Positions 1 to 9,141 of a stretch of 64,000 bases of DNA are shown here, piece by piece. The stretch comes from Acidimicrobiales bacterium (lineage in GTDB: Bacteria > Actinomycetota > Acidimicrobiia > Acidimicrobiales > Poriferisodalaceae): NCBI GenBank assembly GCA_041394185.1, contig JAWKIQ010000001.1, forward strand, positions 1,054,001 through 1,118,000, given 5' to 3'. The translations under genes were made by a program, and so were the position numbers. A model generated the notes under the pieces. It did not search any database, was not told where the DNA came from, and saw nothing but the letters and a program-made list of their open reading frames with translations. How positions within the stretch are numbered: the first letter of the stretch is position 1; each line of letters starts with the position of its first letter.

Positions 1-2
1 AA

Positions 3-1471
3 CGTTTCGCCGACCTGGTGATGCTGCCGGGGCTGATCGACCCCCACGTGCATCCAGGGATGGCCTCGCTGTTGCTGGCCATGCACTGGATCACCCCCGA
101 GCCATGGACACTGCCGGCGGGGTCCATCGATGCCACCGAGTCCAATGCCCAGTACCTCGAACGGCTCGCAGCACTGATCGCCGAACACCCCGATGGTCCG
201 CTGATCACGTTCGGCTTCCAGTCGCTTTGGCATGGTGAAGTGACGCGCGCCGACCTCGACGCTCTTGACGACAGCAGGCCCGTGGTTTTGTGGCAGCGGT
301 CGTTCCACGAACTCAGGTGCAACACCAGCGCGCTCGAATGGCTCGACGCGTTCGAGGGTGCCAAGTGGGACCCTCACATCGACACCGACACAGGGCGGCT
401 CTACGAGTCAGGCATGGTTTGGGGCCTGCGGACGCTGGTGCCCCACCTGGTGGGCGGGGGCCGTTTCCAGCAGGGCGTGCGCGAGGTTGCCCAGCTCTGC
501 ATCGATCGCGGGGTGACCGCCATCGCCGATGCGGGCTACGGGATCGTCGACTTCGACCTCGAGCTCGACACCATCGACGACGTCTTCGGCTCGTCGGAGC
601 CCGACGTCAGGGTGTGGCTGATGGCCAACATCCCACGTGCTCGTGGCGCCTTCGGTGAGGGCCTGATGGATCGCCTCGAAGAACATGCCCGCGAGCGCGA
701 GACCAATGCGGTCAAGTTCCTGCGCGCGGCCAAGTTCTTCAGCGACGGCTCGTTCATCGCACAGCTCATGCAGCTCGGGTCGCCCGGATACATCGATGGT
801 CACGAGGGAGCCTGGATTTCCACGCCCGAACAGCTCACCAAGATGGCCAGGCCCTGGTGGAACGCCGACTACCAGATCAACATCCACACCAACGGCGACG
901 CTGGGGTCGATTCGTGCCTGGATGCCGTCGACGCTCTGCTCGCGAACGGCCGCGCTTCGACCACAGAACCGTGCTGCACCACTTCGGCATTTCGACCCAG
1001 GCCCAGGTCAGGCGCGCCGCGGCACTGGGCGTGTCGATTCAGGCCAACGGGTACTTCCTTCAGATGTTCGGCGACGCGTTCGTGGACCGCTGGTTGGGCT
1101 TCGAGCGCGCCAGCGCCATCACCCGAGTGGGGTCGGCGCGCCGGGCGGGAATGTCGGTGGCCGTGCACTCGGACTTTCCGATGGGGCCCATCGACCCTCT
1201 GCAAGCGGTGACCAACATGGCAACCCGCACCACCCGTGGCGGGCTGGTACTTGGCCCCAGCGAATGCCTCACCACGCAAGAAGCGCTGGAGGCCGTCACC
1301 ATCGAAGCCGCGGCCCAACTGGGTCTCGACAGCCTCATCGGCAGCGTCGCCTCGGGCAAGTTCGCCGACATGACCGTGCTGGCAGCCGATCCGTTCGAGG
1401 TCGGGGCCGCCAACGTCGGCGGAATCGACGTTGTCGCAACCGTCGTAGGGGGCAGGGTGGTCAGCGGGTGA
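3..1471 (+). pseudogene. Amidohydrolase family 3 (YtcJ-like), 5' partial and frameshifted
   Basis: Metal-dependent amidohydrolase of the YtcJ-like family; the substrate cannot be told. The reading frame is already open at the left edge and shows the metal-binding opening MLPGLIDPHVHP, then INIHTNGDAG, and near the end SDFPMGP, a typical Amidohydro_3 order. The frame breaks near 950: coding runs in one frame to about ANG, then continues as FDHRTVLHHFG in the frame one base earlier. One C missing from a GGCC(C)GC run around 948-951 would explain it. The C-terminal part ends with the usual SGKFADMTVLAADPF segment. The break may be a homopolymer sequencing error or a true mutation. The stop overlaps the GTG start of the next gene, implying co-translation. 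The true start lies outside the window. Confidence 0.75.
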
Positions 1472-2298
1472 CGGCAGACGCCGCGCCCGAGCCGGTGCCC
1501 ATGACGGTTGTCGCCGGCTGGCTGGGCTCGGGCAAGACCACCCTGATCAACCAGACGCTTTCTGCTGGTCTTGCGGGCGCCAACCGGCTTGCCGTGCTGG
1601 TCAACGACGTGGCCGACGTAGACGTCGACGGCTCGCTGATAGTGGCCCACGATGGCGCCACCATCGAGCTCAGCAACGGCTGCGTGTGTTGCAGCATCGG
1701 AGGCTCGCTGGCGCTGGCATTGCGCGACCTGATGACGTCGCCCAACCCGCCCGATGCGGTGCTAATCGAAGCCTCGGGTGTTGCAGAACCAGCACGGGTT
1801 GCCTCCTACGGCAACCGTGAGGTGCTGGCCGAGCCGACCATCATCACGGTTGTCGATCCGTTCGACATCGAGCGGATGCTGTCAGACGCGGTCTACGGCG
1901 GGCTAGCCGCGGCCCAGGTTCGCCAGGCCGATGTGATCCACATCTCGCGCACCGATCTGGTCAGCGACTCGAACCAGGTCGCGTTCGACAGGGGGTGTCG
2001 ATCGGTGGAGCGTCTTCGCGCGAATCCGCATGAGTCCGCGGCCCAGACCGGGGGAGTTCCACCGACCGTTGACATCACCGTTCGCCACCGCGACCAGGTC
2101 GTTACGATCGACGACGTCGTCGGCGAGCTGGCCCAAACCCGGGGCCTGCTGCGGGCCAAAGGCATCGTCGGCACGCCACTGGGGCCGATGCTCGTGCAAT
2201 GGGCCGGAGGTACCGTCGAGGTCACACCAGCCGGTGGCACACCTCAGACCGGCCTGGTGATCATCTGCGCCGCCGATCAGGCGATGTCGAGCCCGTAG
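1468..2298 (+). CDS. CobW/COG0523-family GTPase (putative metallochaperone)
   Basis: P-loop GTPase of the CobW/COG0523 (G3E) family, whose members deliver metals such as Zn, Co or Ni to target enzymes. It shows the P-loop GWLGSGKTTLIN near the N terminus, the family metal motif CVCC within SNGCVCCSIGG, and EASGVAEP in the switch region. The protein is 276 aa and lacks a long His-rich C-terminal domain, so it is a compact member. GTG at 1468 overlaps the upstream TGA (GTGA), which favours it over ATG 1501 (MTVVAGW), though ATG 1501 is possible. Coupling to an amidohydrolase, a metalloenzyme class, suggests it may metallate that enzyme (inference). Its last 22 bp overlap the end of the convergent SDR. 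Confidence 0.8.
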   Translation: MTADAAPEPVPMTVVAGWLGSGKTTLINQTLSAGLAGANRLAVLVNDVADVDVDGSLIVAHDGATIELSNGCVCCSIGGSLALALRDLMTSPNPPDAVLIEASGVAEPARVASYGNREVLAEPTIITVVDPFDIERMLSDAVYGGLAAAQVRQADVIHISRTDLVSDSNQVAFDRGCRSVERLRANPHESAAQTGGVPPTVDITVRHRDQVVTIDDVVGELAQTRGLLRAKGIVGTPLGPMLVQWAGGTVEVTPAGGTPQTGLVIICAADQAMSSP

Positions 2299-3143
2299 AG
2301 CCGCTTGAACCCTTCGTAGAAGCCCTGATCGTCAAGTGCGCCCAGCGCCACGAACTCCTCAGGCGCCACGTCATAGTGCGATCGCGACAACTCTTCACCA
2401 CCCCATCCGCAGGTCCAGCGCAGCTTGGGTTCGTCGGTGGCGATGGCCTCGAAGATGACCTCGGCGGCCTCTTGAGGGCTACCGGGGTCGGACAGCCCGG
2501 CGGCGTACAACGAGAACATCCGGCGATAGGTGTGGTCGTACGCACCAGACTCGTTGGGGGCATCGACGTTCTTGGCCAACATCGCCGTCTTCACCACGCC
2601 CGGGTCGACGATGGCGACCCTGATCCCGAAGGCTGCGACCTCGTGTGCCAGCTCTTCGCTGAGCCCCTCAACCGCCCACTTCGATGCGGTGTAGGCCGCC
2701 TGGCCAGGCGAGGCGAACCGGCCGATGACCGACGACACGTTGACGATGCAACCCTCGCCTTGGGCCCGCATGTGCGGCAACGCGGCCTGCACCATCCGGA
2801 CGATGCCGTACAGGTTTGCGTCCATCACCCGCTCATAGTCGGCCAGGGAGGTCTCTTCGACCGTGCCGTTGTTGGCTATGCCCGCGTTGTTCACCACAGC
2901 GTCGAGGCGCCCCTGCTGCTCGATAACGGTGGCCACGGCGGCCTCCACTCCTGCGGTGTCGGTTACGTCGCACACCAGGGGTTCGACGACCACTCCGGCC
3001 TCAGCGGCCATGGCGGCCAGCTTGGCTCCCCGGTCGAGGTTGCGCATCGTGCCATAGACGGTCCAGCCGTTGGAGGCCAGGTGTATCGCCGTCGAGCGGC
3101 CTATGCCGCTATTGGCTCCGGTGACGATTGCGACCTTCTGCAT
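2277..3143 (-). CDS. Short-chain dehydrogenase/reductase
   Basis: Classical SDR oxidoreductase of 288 aa, probably NADP-dependent. The cofactor motif TGANSGIG is at the N terminus, NNAG follows near residue 90, and the catalytic pair is in YTASKWA. The C-terminal third contains WTCGWGGEELSRSHYD, not a family signature I can assign to a substrate. It lies 27 bp downstream of the membrane protein on the same strand, with a hairpin in the gap, and converges on the CobW gene with a short overlap. The biological substrate is unknown. Confidence 0.85.
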   Translation of the reverse strand: MQKVAIVTGANSGIGRSTAIHLASNGWTVYGTMRNLDRGAKLAAMAAEAGVVVEPLVCDVTDTAGVEAAVATVIEQQGRLDAVVNNAGIANNGTVEETSLADYERVMDANLYGIVRMVQAALPHMRAQGEGCIVNVSSVIGRFASPGQAAYTASKWAVEGLSEELAHEVAAFGIRVAIVDPGVVKTAMLAKNVDAPNESGAYDHTYRRMFSLYAAGLSDPGSPQEAAEVIFEAIATDEPKLRWTCGWGGEELSRSHYDVAPEEFVALGALDDQGFYEGFKRLYGLDIA

Positions 3144-3146
3144 TGC

Positions 3147-3173
3147 TGACCCCTCGTTTAGGTTGAGGGGTCA
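3147..3173 (-). terminator. Hairpin between two minus-strand genes
   Basis: A perfect 9-bp inverted repeat, TGACCCCTC / GAGGGGTCA, with a 9-nt loop. It fills the gap between the stop of the membrane protein gene (the right arm contains its TGA) and the start of the SDR. No T-run follows, so it could be an attenuator, an mRNA-stabilising stem or a palindromic operator rather than a full terminator. Confidence 0.4.
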
Positions 3174-4943
3174 ATTACACCACCAAGTCGTGATCGTCGG
3201 CACCCGTGAGGTCGATTGCACCACGGGGAGAGCGGCATCGATGTCGTCGACGGCTATCACGTCGACCCCGCCGTCGCCCTCGACCACCACAACCGCGTCG
3301 CCCGCAACATGGCCGACCTGCGAGCAGAAGGCGCTCACATCTGGCGGTCGCGCTGCGGCCACATCCGTACGAACCAGTACATGCCACGTAGCGCCGGGCA
3401 CATAGCCGGCCAGCAGCTCGACGTCGGTGCCCGCCGGCGCCACCAGCATCAGGTGACGGCGCCCAGCCAACGAAACCGCTGCCACTTTCTCGGCCACGGT
3501 CCAGCGATCGTGTTCGGCGAGCCAGAGACGCACGTGGTACCAGGCGACCATCGCAACCGAAGCCACCACCGCGATGGCACCCCGCGCCTGGTGAAGCGTG
3601 TCCATCGAGAATCGTCCCTCGAACAGGTCGGTCAGACCGATGGCCAGCAACACGATGAACGACACCACACACGTCACCAACGAGGCCGCAAACAGCGCAA
3701 ACACATAGACGTGGCGGCTGGTCGAGGCGTATTCGGCGTCGGGCTCATGTCCCAGTGCCCGGCGTATCGATGCCCAATGGCGAGCCCACACCGAGGCACC
3801 CAGAACCACAACGACCACGCCGGCGATCGCCGTGTTGAGACGGCCGGAGCGAGCAGGCGCCAACGCCGACGACAGCAGAATCGAAGACCCGACCACGCCC
3901 GTGACCAAACCGGCCCCGGCCAGAAGGTATTGATAGACACGAACAGGCTCGGTGCGCTGCTCGGTCTGGCCGAACACCCACCGGTGATAGGCCCAACCCG
4001 CCAGGCCGACCAGTGCGAACGCACCCTCGGCTGGCAGGTGGTCGAAGTGGCGGACGGCGGATGTCTCGCTGGGATCGCCCACGAACCACACCAGAACGCT
4101 GTTGGCCACCAGAGCCGTGGCCACAGCAGCCATGACATAGCTGGCCAGGCTGGCGATGGGCACCACCGCCAGGTACCACACCGTGGTACGCGGCCCCTTG
4201 CGATAGTCGAGCAACCAGAAGAAGGCCCACACCACCAGGCCCACCGTCAGCGTCGCGGCCGAAGCAGCCCCGCTGGGCCCGCCACGCTCGAGCAACGGAT
4301 CGCCCGATATCTGGGTGTAGAGGGCATCGAACAGGTGGTAGACGACCTCGACCGCGCCCACGGCAAGGGTGACCAGGCCCACAACTGCGGCGGCCGCGCG
4401 ATGCAAGTCGCCAGGCACCTGGTGGGCACGTCGCAGACCGAACCAATGCAGCGACCACATTGCGAACCACACCCCGGCCGCCAGGACAGATCCCACCGTC
4501 GCCCGGCCGAGCTCGCCCGAGAACATGCGCTCGAGAGCGGTCACGCCCATGACCACAGCAACCACCAGCGAAACCAGCTGGGCGACGTTGAAGTACAGCC
4601 ACCAAGACAGTGCCTGGCGTTCCCGCCGCGAGCGCAGCCTCGTTCGGACGAACCTCAGCACCAAGGCGAACACCGGCAGTGCCACGATCGCCATCGCCAT
4701 CGACATCGCCAGCCCTTCGCGGTCAACCGCGTCGTCGGTGAACAACTGAGCCGCAACCCCCGACAGGCCGGCCGAGGCCACCACCATCGTCACGAACAAG
4801 ACCGCGTACACCAGAAGACGCCCCACCGACGCCCCCGGGTCCCATTCGGAGTGGCTCGACCTTCTCGACGACACGATGGCCCAAACGACTCCGCCGATGA
4901 TCAGCAGCGGAATGAAACTGGAGAGAATCTGAAGTGCTGCCAT
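3171..4943 (-). CDS. Multi-pass membrane protein, DUF5671-like repeats
   Basis: Integral membrane protein of 590 aa with many predicted helices in repeating blocks, for example LLVYAVLFVTMVVASAGLSG, LSWWLYFNVAQLVSLVVAVV, YQYLLAGAGLVTGVVGSSIL and HVYVFALFAASLVTCVVSFI. The recurring helix-turn-helix block resembles DUF5671 domains of actinobacterial membrane proteins (recognition by pattern only). The C-terminal ~90 residues are soluble, with a Val/Asp-rich stretch. No catalytic motif is visible and no function can be proposed. ATG 4943 is the natural start because the first hydrophobic helix begins within ten residues. Confidence 0.6.
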   Translation of the reverse strand: MAALQILSSFIPLLIIGGVVWAIVSSRRSSHSEWDPGASVGRLLVYAVLFVTMVVASAGLSGVAAQLFTDDAVDREGLAMSMAMAIVALPVFALVLRFVRTRLRSRRERQALSWWLYFNVAQLVSLVVAVVMGVTALERMFSGELGRATVGSVLAAGVWFAMWSLHWFGLRRAHQVPGDLHRAAAAVVGLVTLAVGAVEVVYHLFDALYTQISGDPLLERGGPSGAASAATLTVGLVVWAFFWLLDYRKGPRTTVWYLAVVPIASLASYVMAAVATALVANSVLVWFVGDPSETSAVRHFDHLPAEGAFALVGLAGWAYHRWVFGQTEQRTEPVRVYQYLLAGAGLVTGVVGSSILLSSALAPARSGRLNTAIAGVVVVVLGASVWARHWASIRRALGHEPDAEYASTSRHVYVFALFAASLVTCVVSFIVLLAIGLTDLFEGRFSMDTLHQARGAIAVVASVAMVAWYHVRLWLAEHDRWTVAEKVAAVSLAGRRHLMLVAPAGTDVELLAGYVPGATWHVLVRTDVAAARPPDVSAFCSQVGHVAGDAVVVVEGDGGVDVIAVDDIDAALPVVQSTSRVPTITTWWCN

Positions 4944-5042
4944 AGCCGCAGCATCCGCCCGGCCGGGCTCGTTGTCCAGAGGCGAACGAACTCTGTGTCA
5001 GATCCGACCCACTACACGATGGGTCCATCGACTCTAGGTAAG

Positions 5043-5140
5043 GTGTCATCGGACCGATAGGGTGTTGGTTGCCAGCCGGGGCTACGGCGAAGCGGATCGA
5101 TGGAAACGTCGATATAGGGGTTCGACTCCCCCGATGGCAC
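5043..5140 (+). other. tRNA-like element of uncertain identity
   Basis: GGTTCGACTCC at 5119-5129 matches the tRNA B-box consensus, with a GGGG/CCCC T-stem. The next eight bases (5133-5140, GATGGCAC) can pair with GTGTCATC at 5043-5050, including one G-T pair, like an acceptor stem. A GAAA-capped 7-bp hairpin lies at about 5097-5114. However, I cannot form a proper anticodon arm with a 7-nt loop, and no CCA is encoded. It may be a decayed tRNA, an integration-site remnant or chance. Confidence 0.25.
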
Positions 5141-5170
5141 TGTTACTCGCTGCGGGCTCGCGACACGTGC

Positions 5171-5355
5171 GGTGTCGCTCACCTCGCAGACTGATCTGCG
5201 CCGCTCCTCGTCGAAGACTCGTCACTACCTCCGGTGTCGCTCACCTCGCAGACTGATCTGCGCCGCTCCTCGTCGACGACTCGTCGCTACCTCGGGTGTC
5301 GCTCACCTCGCAGATCTTTCTGCGCCGCTCCTCGTCGAAGACTCGTCACTACCTT
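5171..5355. repeat. Three tandem 62-bp repeats with internal hairpins
   Basis: Three consecutive copies start at 5171, 5233 and 5295, each opening GGTGTCGCTCACCTCGCAGA and containing CCGCTCCTCGTCGA. Each carries an internal inverted repeat: CGCAGA-CTGA-TCTGCG in copies 1 and 2, and CGCAGA-TCTT-TCTGCG in copy 3, where the loop differs but the stem is kept. GGTG-TCGCT-CACC forms a second small stem. Spacing and length do not fit CRISPR. They lie just past the 3' end of the SLC13 gene. Confidence 0.85.
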
Positions 5356-5384
5356 CTGCAAGAGGCTGGCCTGCTGCGCACTGG

Positions 5385-7070
5385 TCAGAGCAGGCCTAGC
5401 AGGGTCCAGATCGGCACCGCTGCCACCAACAGCACGACGATGCCGATTGCGTCCAGCGGTGCACCCTTGCCCAATATCTCGCGGGCAGTGAACAGCTTTG
5501 TGTCATAGGCCAGCATCGTCGGTGGTGTGCCGATCACCAGCGCAAAGTCGATAGACGATGCCACGGCGATCACCACCACCAGCAACACCGGCTCGGCGCC
5601 GATCAGTCCGGCCAAGGGAATGGCCAGGGGTATCAGAGTCGCCGCGGTTGCCGTGTTGGATGCGACCGTGGTCAACCCCAGCGCCACCATGGCCACCAGG
5701 GCAACCGCCAACATCTCAGGCCAGTCGGCCACACCCGAGAGCCTGGTGACGATCCAGTCCGAGGTGCCGGTGCGGACCATGAACGAGCCAAGCGTCAGGC
5801 CGCCACCAAAGGTCAGCAGCGTCGGCCACGAGATCTTGCCGACGTCTTCAGGCTCCAACAGACCCAGAACAAACAGCACGACTGCACCGCCCAGGGCGAC
5901 GATGCCGGTGTTCACCTCATGGAACGATTGGGTCAGCCACAACACCATCACCAGGCTGAACACACCCAGTACCTGCATCTGTTGGGTCGTAAACCTGCCG
6001 AATTCGACCCGATGCGAAGCTGCGATGTCGGCGGCCCGCGAGAACTTGCCGGCATCGACGCTGACCCGACCGACCCTCCACAGGTACAACGCCATGACCG
6101 GCACCAGCACGAACACCACCGGCAAGCCGAAGGCGAACCACTCGACGAACGAGATCTGGCGCCCCGTCAGCCGCTCGATGAAGGTGATAGCCAGCGGGTT
6201 GGCCGGCGTTCCGATTGCGCTGCCGACACCGCCGATGGTCGCCGCATAGGCGATACCCAGCACCAGTGTCTTGCGATAGCTGGGCGAGTCGAGCGGCTCG
6301 CTGACCGCCATGGCGATGGGAATCAGAACCGTCACCGCCGCGGTGTTCGACATCCACATCGACAAGAAAGCGGCCAACCCCAGCATCGCCAGGTACAGCC
6401 GAACAGGCCCGCGGCCCGCCTTGTCGACGAGGGTCACCGCCACCATCTGGTCTAGGCCGACGCGGCGCATGGCTTCGGCCATCAAGAACCCGCCGAAGAA
6501 CAGCACGATTATCGGGTCGAAGAACGGCGCAAGCACGTCGCGTGCCGGGCCCACCTGTGCGGCAGCAAGGGCTACCGGTATCGCCAGAGAAGTGACGAAC
6601 AGCGGAACCAGTTCGGTGATCCACAACACCACCGCAAGCCCCAGAACCGCCAGAAGCACCCCGGCCTTCACCGGCGCGCGTCGTGATGCGTCGAACGTGC
6701 CGCCGTCGCTGGACAACACGGGCACCAGCTCGGTCTGGTCTCCGGGCCCGACCAGGCGCACCTCGACGTCGCCCAGCTGCGCTTCGTGCCGCGGGTCGGT
6801 CACCGTCACCAGAACCTGGAACGTCGCGTCGGGCGCAAACCCCTCGGCGCTGCTGACCGATACCGAGCCCGAAGCCGATGCACCCAATGCCGCCGAGAAG
6901 TCGAGCTCTTGCGACCCAACAGCCGTGGAGATCACGGTGTCTCCCAGGTAGTCGACCTCGAGTTGCCGCGAGTCGCCGGTCCACTCGGCTGGAGCCGCAG
7001 CGGCCAGACCAATGGCCGCCAACAAGGCAACAGCGATGATCGCCGCAACCCGCGCTCTTTCACCGCCCAT
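5385..7070 (-). CDS. SLC13/DASS-family anion permease
   Basis: Secondary transporter of the divalent anion:Na+ symporter family (dicarboxylate, sulfate or similar), in the cytoplasmic membrane. The 561-aa product starts with a signal-like helix and a ~90-residue extracytoplasmic insert, then shows the family layout of two inverted repeats with conserved SNTAAVTVL and SNTATAATL hairpin motifs and IGTPANPLA / IGTPPTMLA. The N-terminal insert before the transport domain is unusual and may be a small beta-rich external domain. ATG 7070 is the only methionine near the first helix. Its 5' end is only 12 bp from that of the divergent gene, so the two share control sequences that must lie partly within coding DNA. 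Confidence 0.8.
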   Translation of the reverse strand: MGGERARVAAIIAVALLAAIGLAAAAPAEWTGDSRQLEVDYLGDTVISTAVGSQELDFSAALGASASGSVSVSSAEGFAPDATFQVLVTVTDPRHEAQLGDVEVRLVGPGDQTELVPVLSSDGGTFDASRRAPVKAGVLLAVLGLAVVLWITELVPLFVTSLAIPVALAAAQVGPARDVLAPFFDPIIVLFFGGFLMAEAMRRVGLDQMVAVTLVDKAGRGPVRLYLAMLGLAAFLSMWMSNTAAVTVLIPIAMAVSEPLDSPSYRKTLVLGIAYAATIGGVGSAIGTPANPLAITFIERLTGRQISFVEWFAFGLPVVFVLVPVMALYLWRVGRVSVDAGKFSRAADIAASHRVEFGRFTTQQMQVLGVFSLVMVLWLTQSFHEVNTGIVALGGAVVLFVLGLLEPEDVGKISWPTLLTFGGGLTLGSFMVRTGTSDWIVTRLSGVADWPEMLAVALVAMVALGLTTVASNTATAATLIPLAIPLAGLIGAEPVLLVVVIAVASSIDFALVIGTPPTMLAYDTKLFTAREILGKGAPLDAIGIVVLLVAAVPIWTLLGLL

Positions 7071-7082
7071 ATGCGACACACT

Positions 7083-9026
7083 ATGACCATGCGAAGGTTG
7101 CTGGTGTCGATCGTGTTCCTGGCAACCGTGCTGGTGCCCATCGCAATGCCCGCGCCTGCCGAGGCCGCTGCAAACGCCTGGCCTCACACGATCGTCAGCG
7201 GTTTCTCGACGCCCACAGGCCAAGGGTTCTGGCTGGTCTACGCCGACGGCACGGTCGAGTCGCACGGCGATGCAGGCCACTTCGGAGACGCCTCCGGACT
7301 GGCGCTGGTTGCGCCGCTCGTCGGTGGCGCCGTAACACCGTCGGGAAGCGGCTACTGGCTGGTGGCCGAAGATGGGGGAATCTTCGCCTACGGCGACGCC
7401 GCCTTCCTGGGCTCGATGGGTGGACAGCGCCTGGACGAACCGGTCTTCTCCATGACCCCGACGGCCACGGGCGCTGGATATTGGCTGGTGGCGCGCGATG
7501 GTGGCATATTCAGCTTTGGCGACGCGCAGTTCTACGGGTCGATGGGCGGGCAGCGCCTCGACCAACCCGTCACCGGCATCACCACCAGCTCAACCGGCCG
7601 GGGCTATCGGATGGTTGCCCGCGATGGCGGCATCTTCAGCTTCGGCGACGTCGCATTCCATGGCAGCCTTCCCGGGCTGGGCCTGTCGGTGGCCGACGCG
7701 GTCGCGATGGCACCCACGCCCGGCAACGGCGGCTACTGGATCGCCCGGAGCGACGGTTCGGTGCACTCGTTCGGCAATGCCGCGGCCCTCAGTGACTTCG
7801 ACTCGTTGGTTTGTGACCCGGTGGCTGCGTTGTTCTCCAACCCCAACGCTGTTGGCTACCGGCTGGTTCTGGAGTCGGGTCGGTCGGTGGCGTTCGGGAA
7901 CGCTCCCGGAGGCTCGGCGCCCACTGGCGGCCCGGCAGGCGACTGCACCAGAACCATCGACGCGTGCCGTTTGAACAGCCCCTACAACGACGAGGTCAAG
8001 GTTGGCTGGCCGCGCTCGACGCGTCGCCTTCCGTCAACCGGCACGGCCCGCATAGCGGTGCTGTTCGTCGACTTCAGCGACGTTGCCGCCACTACGTCGA
8101 CAGCTCAGCGATACACCGACGCTGGCTTCCCCGAAGCCGAGGCCTATCTCGAGGGCCAGTCGTTTGGCCGACTCGACGTGCAGTTCGTGCCGATCGGTAA
8201 CTGGCTGCGCATGAGCCAGCAGTCGTGGCAGTACCGAATCAACCGGTCAGAGGACTTGTTCTTCCCACTGTTCGGGTACATGACCGAGGCCATCGAACGT
8301 GCCGATCCTCAGTTCGACTTCAGCGACATCGACGGGGTCATCGTCGTGCCTCCGGCTTCTGCTTTGTCCATGAACGTCAGCCCGGCCTTCGTGCCGAACC
8401 ATCCGGTGTGGGGTGTGGAAGCCGACGGCAACATCATCATGAGCGGATTTGCTCGGGGCACAGACTGGTCGCAGAACGGCGCCGAGGTCATCTATCACGA
8501 GCTCGGCCACACACTGGGTCTGGTCGATGCATACGCCTACGACAGCGGATTCCCAGACCTCCACCGCTTCGTCGGCATCTTCGACCCGATGGGCAACCTG
8601 GACCCCGACAGCGGCGGCAACGAGATGCTGGCTTGGCACCGGTGGCAGCTCGACTGGATCGACGACGCTCAGGTCTATTGCGTAGACGAGCTCGCCACAC
8701 CCCATCTCGTGTCGCCGGTCGCCACCCAAGGCGGCACAGATGCAGTGGTCGTGCCCGTTTCGGCCACCCGTGTGGTGGTGGTCGAGAGCCGCAGGGGAGT
8801 GGGCGTCGACGCGCCGCTGGCAAGGACGGGCGCCCTCGTGTACACCGTCGATGCCTCTGTGGCCAGCGGCTATGGGCCCATCGAGGTCGCAGGGGTACAC
8901 GGTGTTGACGGCCCCGACGCCGACGTGCTGCTTGGAGTGGGCGAGAGCGTCGAGGTAAGCGGGGTCAGCGTGTCGGTCACGGCAGCCGACGCCACCGGTG
9001 ACACGGTGCTGGTCTCGCGGCCCTGA
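7083..9026 (+). CDS. Secreted M6-like metalloprotease with N-terminal GYWLVA repeats
   Basis: Exported protein of about 647 aa. A signal peptide (MRRLLVSIVFLATVL, cleavage near AEAAA) precedes five to six ~45-residue repeats such as GYWLVARDGGIFSFGDAQF, a beta-propeller-like module common in Acidimicrobiia cell-surface proteins. The C-terminal half is a zinc peptidase: HELGH at residues 472-476 is the HExxH motif, followed by GLVDAY and FDPMGN, resembling the M6/immune-inhibitor-A group. It probably acts on extracellular protein while the repeats bind a surface or polymer (inference). Three ATGs (7071, 7083, 7089) are possible starts; the signal peptide works from 7083 or 7089. No partner operon gene is seen. 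Confidence 0.75.
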   Translation: MTMRRLLVSIVFLATVLVPIAMPAPAEAAANAWPHTIVSGFSTPTGQGFWLVYADGTVESHGDAGHFGDASGLALVAPLVGGAVTPSGSGYWLVAEDGGIFAYGDAAFLGSMGGQRLDEPVFSMTPTATGAGYWLVARDGGIFSFGDAQFYGSMGGQRLDQPVTGITTSSTGRGYRMVARDGGIFSFGDVAFHGSLPGLGLSVADAVAMAPTPGNGGYWIARSDGSVHSFGNAAALSDFDSLVCDPVAALFSNPNAVGYRLVLESGRSVAFGNAPGGSAPTGGPAGDCTRTIDACRLNSPYNDEVKVGWPRSTRRLPSTGTARIAVLFVDFSDVAATTSTAQRYTDAGFPEAEAYLEGQSFGRLDVQFVPIGNWLRMSQQSWQYRINRSEDLFFPLFGYMTEAIERADPQFDFSDIDGVIVVPPASALSMNVSPAFVPNHPVWGVEADGNIIMSGFARGTDWSQNGAEVIYHELGHTLGLVDAYAYDSGFPDLHRFVGIFDPMGNLDPDSGGNEMLAWHRWQLDWIDDAQVYCVDELATPHLVSPVATQGGTDAVVVPVSATRVVVVESRRGVGVDAPLARTGALVYTVDASVASGYGPIEVAGVHGVDGPDADVLLGVGESVEVSGVSVSVTAADATGDTVLVSRP

Positions 9027-9141
9027 ATTGTCTCTGACCTCTGGTCGACAGATAGGCGACAGCCGGCTGGCCGACGGGCCTCTGCGGGGCGCGTATCATG
9101 CTGGCACAGCGAGCCCACGCGAGCAGGTCCCCCCAAGCACC

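Larger units (their letters stand above)
4944..5384. other. Non-coding region with tRNA-like fragment and tandem repeats
   Basis: About 440 bp between two minus-strand genes with no credible coding region. Its first ~100 bp are featureless. A tRNA-like T-arm lies near 5115-5140, and three 62-bp tandem repeats occupy 5171-5355; both are listed separately. Small reading frames here recur every 62 bp because of the repeats and are not genes. Confidence 0.6.

Noticed and set aside
3216..5060. Long plus-strand open frame opposite the membrane protein, and similar frames at 13440-15707, 40073-41770 and 52531-55113
   Set aside because: These lie opposite well-supported genes, have His/Arg/Gly-rich unstructured translations with no motif, and arise from high-G+C codon bias.
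5043..5140. Element as the tRNA-Sec (selC) needed by the selenoprotein
   Set aside because: Size and acceptor pairing are suggestive, but there is no TCA anticodon in a loop, no 6-bp D-stem and no G73-CCA.
5171..5355. CRISPR array
   Set aside because: Units are directly adjacent without spacers, and no cas genes are present.
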